A stretch of DNA of 64,000 bases from Arcobacter aquimarinus (GTDB lineage Bacteria > Campylobacterota > Campylobacteria > Campylobacterales > Arcobacteraceae). The translations under genes were made by a program, and so were the position numbers. Within the stretch, counting starts at the first letter, position 1. Each line of letters opens with the position of its first letter. Shown one piece after another: positions 63,161 to 64,000 of the stretch. A model generated the notes under the pieces. That model ran no database searches and was not told the DNA's origin. It was given only the letters and a program-made list of their open reading frames with translations. The DNA is taken from assembly GCF_013177635.1 (NCBI RefSeq), contig NZ_CP030944.1:2356001-2420000 (forward strand), read 5' to 3'.

Positions 63161-63818
63161 TATTTTTCTCCACAATAGATTTCATCGTGACTTTTTCATT
63201 TTCTAAATCAGTTTTTAAAATATTTTGAGCCACAAGTTTCCAAATATTATTTGAAACTATTTGATACTCACTTTGAGATTTCATAATTAAATTCGCAATT
63301 TCAAGTGCTGTCATTTTTTTGTCTTTTAAGACATCTAATATAATATCATCATACTTATCTTCAGAAGGATGAAGAATAAATCTGTACAAAAAATCAATAT
63401 TTGATATATAAATTTCATTAAAATTTAGTTCTGTTAGAAATTTAAAATCTACACCTATTTCATCAGATCTTATTTTTGCAGCATTAAATTTCTTTTCATA
63501 AATATCTTTATTTTTTTCAAATTCACTTAAGTATTTAACTTCAATAAGTGCATCTTTTAGATTTGATTTTTTACATCTTTTAACAAAACAATCTAGGTCA
63601 TACTTTTGTGGTTTACCATTTTTAATTATCATAATTCTTGGTTGTTCTCGGTAAGTTTCTACAGTATTATCAAATTCTAAAGAAAGGAAAAGTGTTTTTT
63701 CAAGTGAAGAGTCAAACCCAATAGATCTATTGTTTTTAACACTTGGGAAATGTCCCGTTACAGAACGATAGCTTTTTTTAATTTGTCTTTGTCCAAAAGT
63801 TATTGCATCATCATACAT
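63147..63818 (-). CDS. tnsA: TnsA endonuclease
   Basis: 223 aa. The restriction-enzyme-like active site is visible: FDSSLEKTLF (E40), YDLDCFV (D76) and ALIEVKY (E93, K95), in the order of the E-D-(Q/E)-x-K set of Tn7 TnsA. The C-terminal 90 residues form the winged-helix domain for TnsB/TnsC contact (MTALEIANLIMKS near 169-181). TnsA cuts the 5' ends of the element, making the move cut-and-paste. A minus-strand TATAAT at 63844-63849 is a likely promoter; GGAT before the ATG is a weak ribosome site. Confidence 0.9.
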   Translation of the reverse strand: MYDDAITFGQRQIKKSYRSVTGHFPSVKNNRSIGFDSSLEKTLFLSLEFDNTVETYREQPRIMIIKNGKPQKYDLDCFVKRCKKSNLKDALIEVKYLSEFEKNKDIYEKKFNAAKIRSDEIGVDFKFLTELNFNEIYISNIDFLYRFILHPSEDKYDDIILDVLKDKKMTALEIANLIMKSQSEYQIVSNNIWKLVAQNILKTDLENEKVTMKSIVEKNNGSN

Positions 63819-64000
63819 AATTTATCCAAAGTAATTTTAATAAATTATAGTATAAATATTCTTTTATTAAAATATTAAAATTTTTCTTCGTATTATTAAT
63901 ATTTAATATGATTATATATCATTAATTTAAATTTAGCTATTATAATTGAAATTAAATATTGGTTAAAAAAATATGCATATTCAATCAACATTCATTCATT
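63819..64000. other. Non-coding tail upstream of tnsA
   Basis: 182 bases, about 85% A+T. The only firm item is the minus-strand TATAAT at 63844-63849 (probable tnsA promoter). The element's right end should lie here or just past the edge, but no clear copies of the 19-bp repeats were found; the sequence near 63977-64000 (CAATCAACATTCATTCATT) is at best a weak match. Confidence 0.4.

Larger units (their letters stand above)
51486..64000. mobile_element. Tn7-like transposon with defence-type cargo (right end outside window)
   Basis: The region holds homologues of all Tn7 transposition functions: TnsA, TnsB, TnsC, TniQ/TnsD-type (59203-63818, leftward) and TnsE (51570, rightward). The left boundary is placed at a TGT at 51486 because it lies eight bases before the first of three TnsB-site-like repeats, much as in Tn7 (TGT, then 9 bases to ACA); a TGT at 51482 is an alternative. 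The other boundary was not found in the 182 bases after tnsA and is probably just past 64000. Cargo between tnsE and tniQ: an ExoIII-family nuclease, a DNA methyltransferase, a helicase-nuclease and a small gene. No CRISPR array is present, so guidance by RNA is not expected. Confidence 0.75.

Noticed and set aside
51508-64000. CRISPR array or Cas genes guiding the Tn7-like element
   Set aside because: No regularly spaced repeats with unique spacers and no Cas-like ORFs were found; the three repeats at 51494-51554 have no spacers and fit transposase sites better. The Cas4-like region is the nuclease of the helicase protein.
63960-64000. Right transposon end near the window edge
   Set aside because: An ACA at 63984-63986 and a CATTCATTCATT run looked promising, but alignment to the left-end repeats gives only about half matches, no better than AT-rich background, and the flanking five bases do not match either candidate duplication.

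Overview
The window is AT-rich chromosomal DNA that most resembles the Arcobacter/Aliarcobacter group (Campylobacterota). The main reasons are a complex I operon in which the NuoE and NuoF positions are filled by two small non-flavoprotein ORFs (the arrangement known from Campylobacter and relatives), a futalosine-type menaquinone gene (mqnD), queH, and sigma70 promoters with a good -10 box in a T-rich context. The assignment comes from reading proteins by eye; no database search was run.

Layout. 1-8060: a surface-glycan locus, with a truncated glycosyltransferase-like gene (+) followed by a leftward operon (rfbB, DegT-type aminotransferase, ATP-grasp ligase, Gfo/Idh dehydrogenase, methyltransferase, fatty acid desaturase, FkbM methyltransferase). 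8356-12099: a small unknown gene, recA, eno, an FtsB-like gene and an AMIN-domain gene (+). 12148-18095: a leftward housekeeping cluster (bioB, phosphodiesterase, topA, murB, mqnD, lytic transglycosylase). 18155-32015: the complete 14-gene nuo operon (leftward). 32295-42312: an AAA ATPase, two Sel1 lipoproteins, a TetR/SulP divergent pair, nfo, an NDH-2-like dehydrogenase, a sodium symporter and a small lipoprotein with an apparent AUA start. 42379-51507: queH-lpxB, fabZ-lpxA-clpX-mreB-mreC, ribE (opposite strand) and mnmG.

51486-64000 is the accessory part: a Tn7-like transposon that probably runs past the right edge. A compact leftward operon encodes TnsA, TnsB, a short TniB-size TnsC, a TniQ/TnsD-type protein and a 152-aa unknown. 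At the far end, next to mnmG and facing inward, lies a divergent TnsE with a sliding-clamp-like motif. Three 19-bp direct repeats spaced 20-22 bp, which look like TnsB-binding sites, straddle the mnmG stop codon, so the transposon end probably supplies the last codons of mnmG. Between tnsE and the tns operon sit an exonuclease III-family gene and an adjacent pair: an SPPY-type DNA methyltransferase and a 1020-aa UvrD-like helicase fused to an AddB/Cas4-like iron-sulphur nuclease. That pair is the best candidate for an uncharacterised defence (restriction-like) system. TniQ plus TnsE predicts two target-selection routes, one to a fixed chromosomal site and one to replicating DNA such as conjugative plasmids.

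The host part is largely ordinary. Points of interest there are the modified complex I, several strong hairpins in leaders and convergent junctions, a desaturase inside a glycan operon, and the AUA-start lipoprotein. No rRNA, tRNA or CRISPR array was seen, and no stretch of more than 300 bases lacks a gene.
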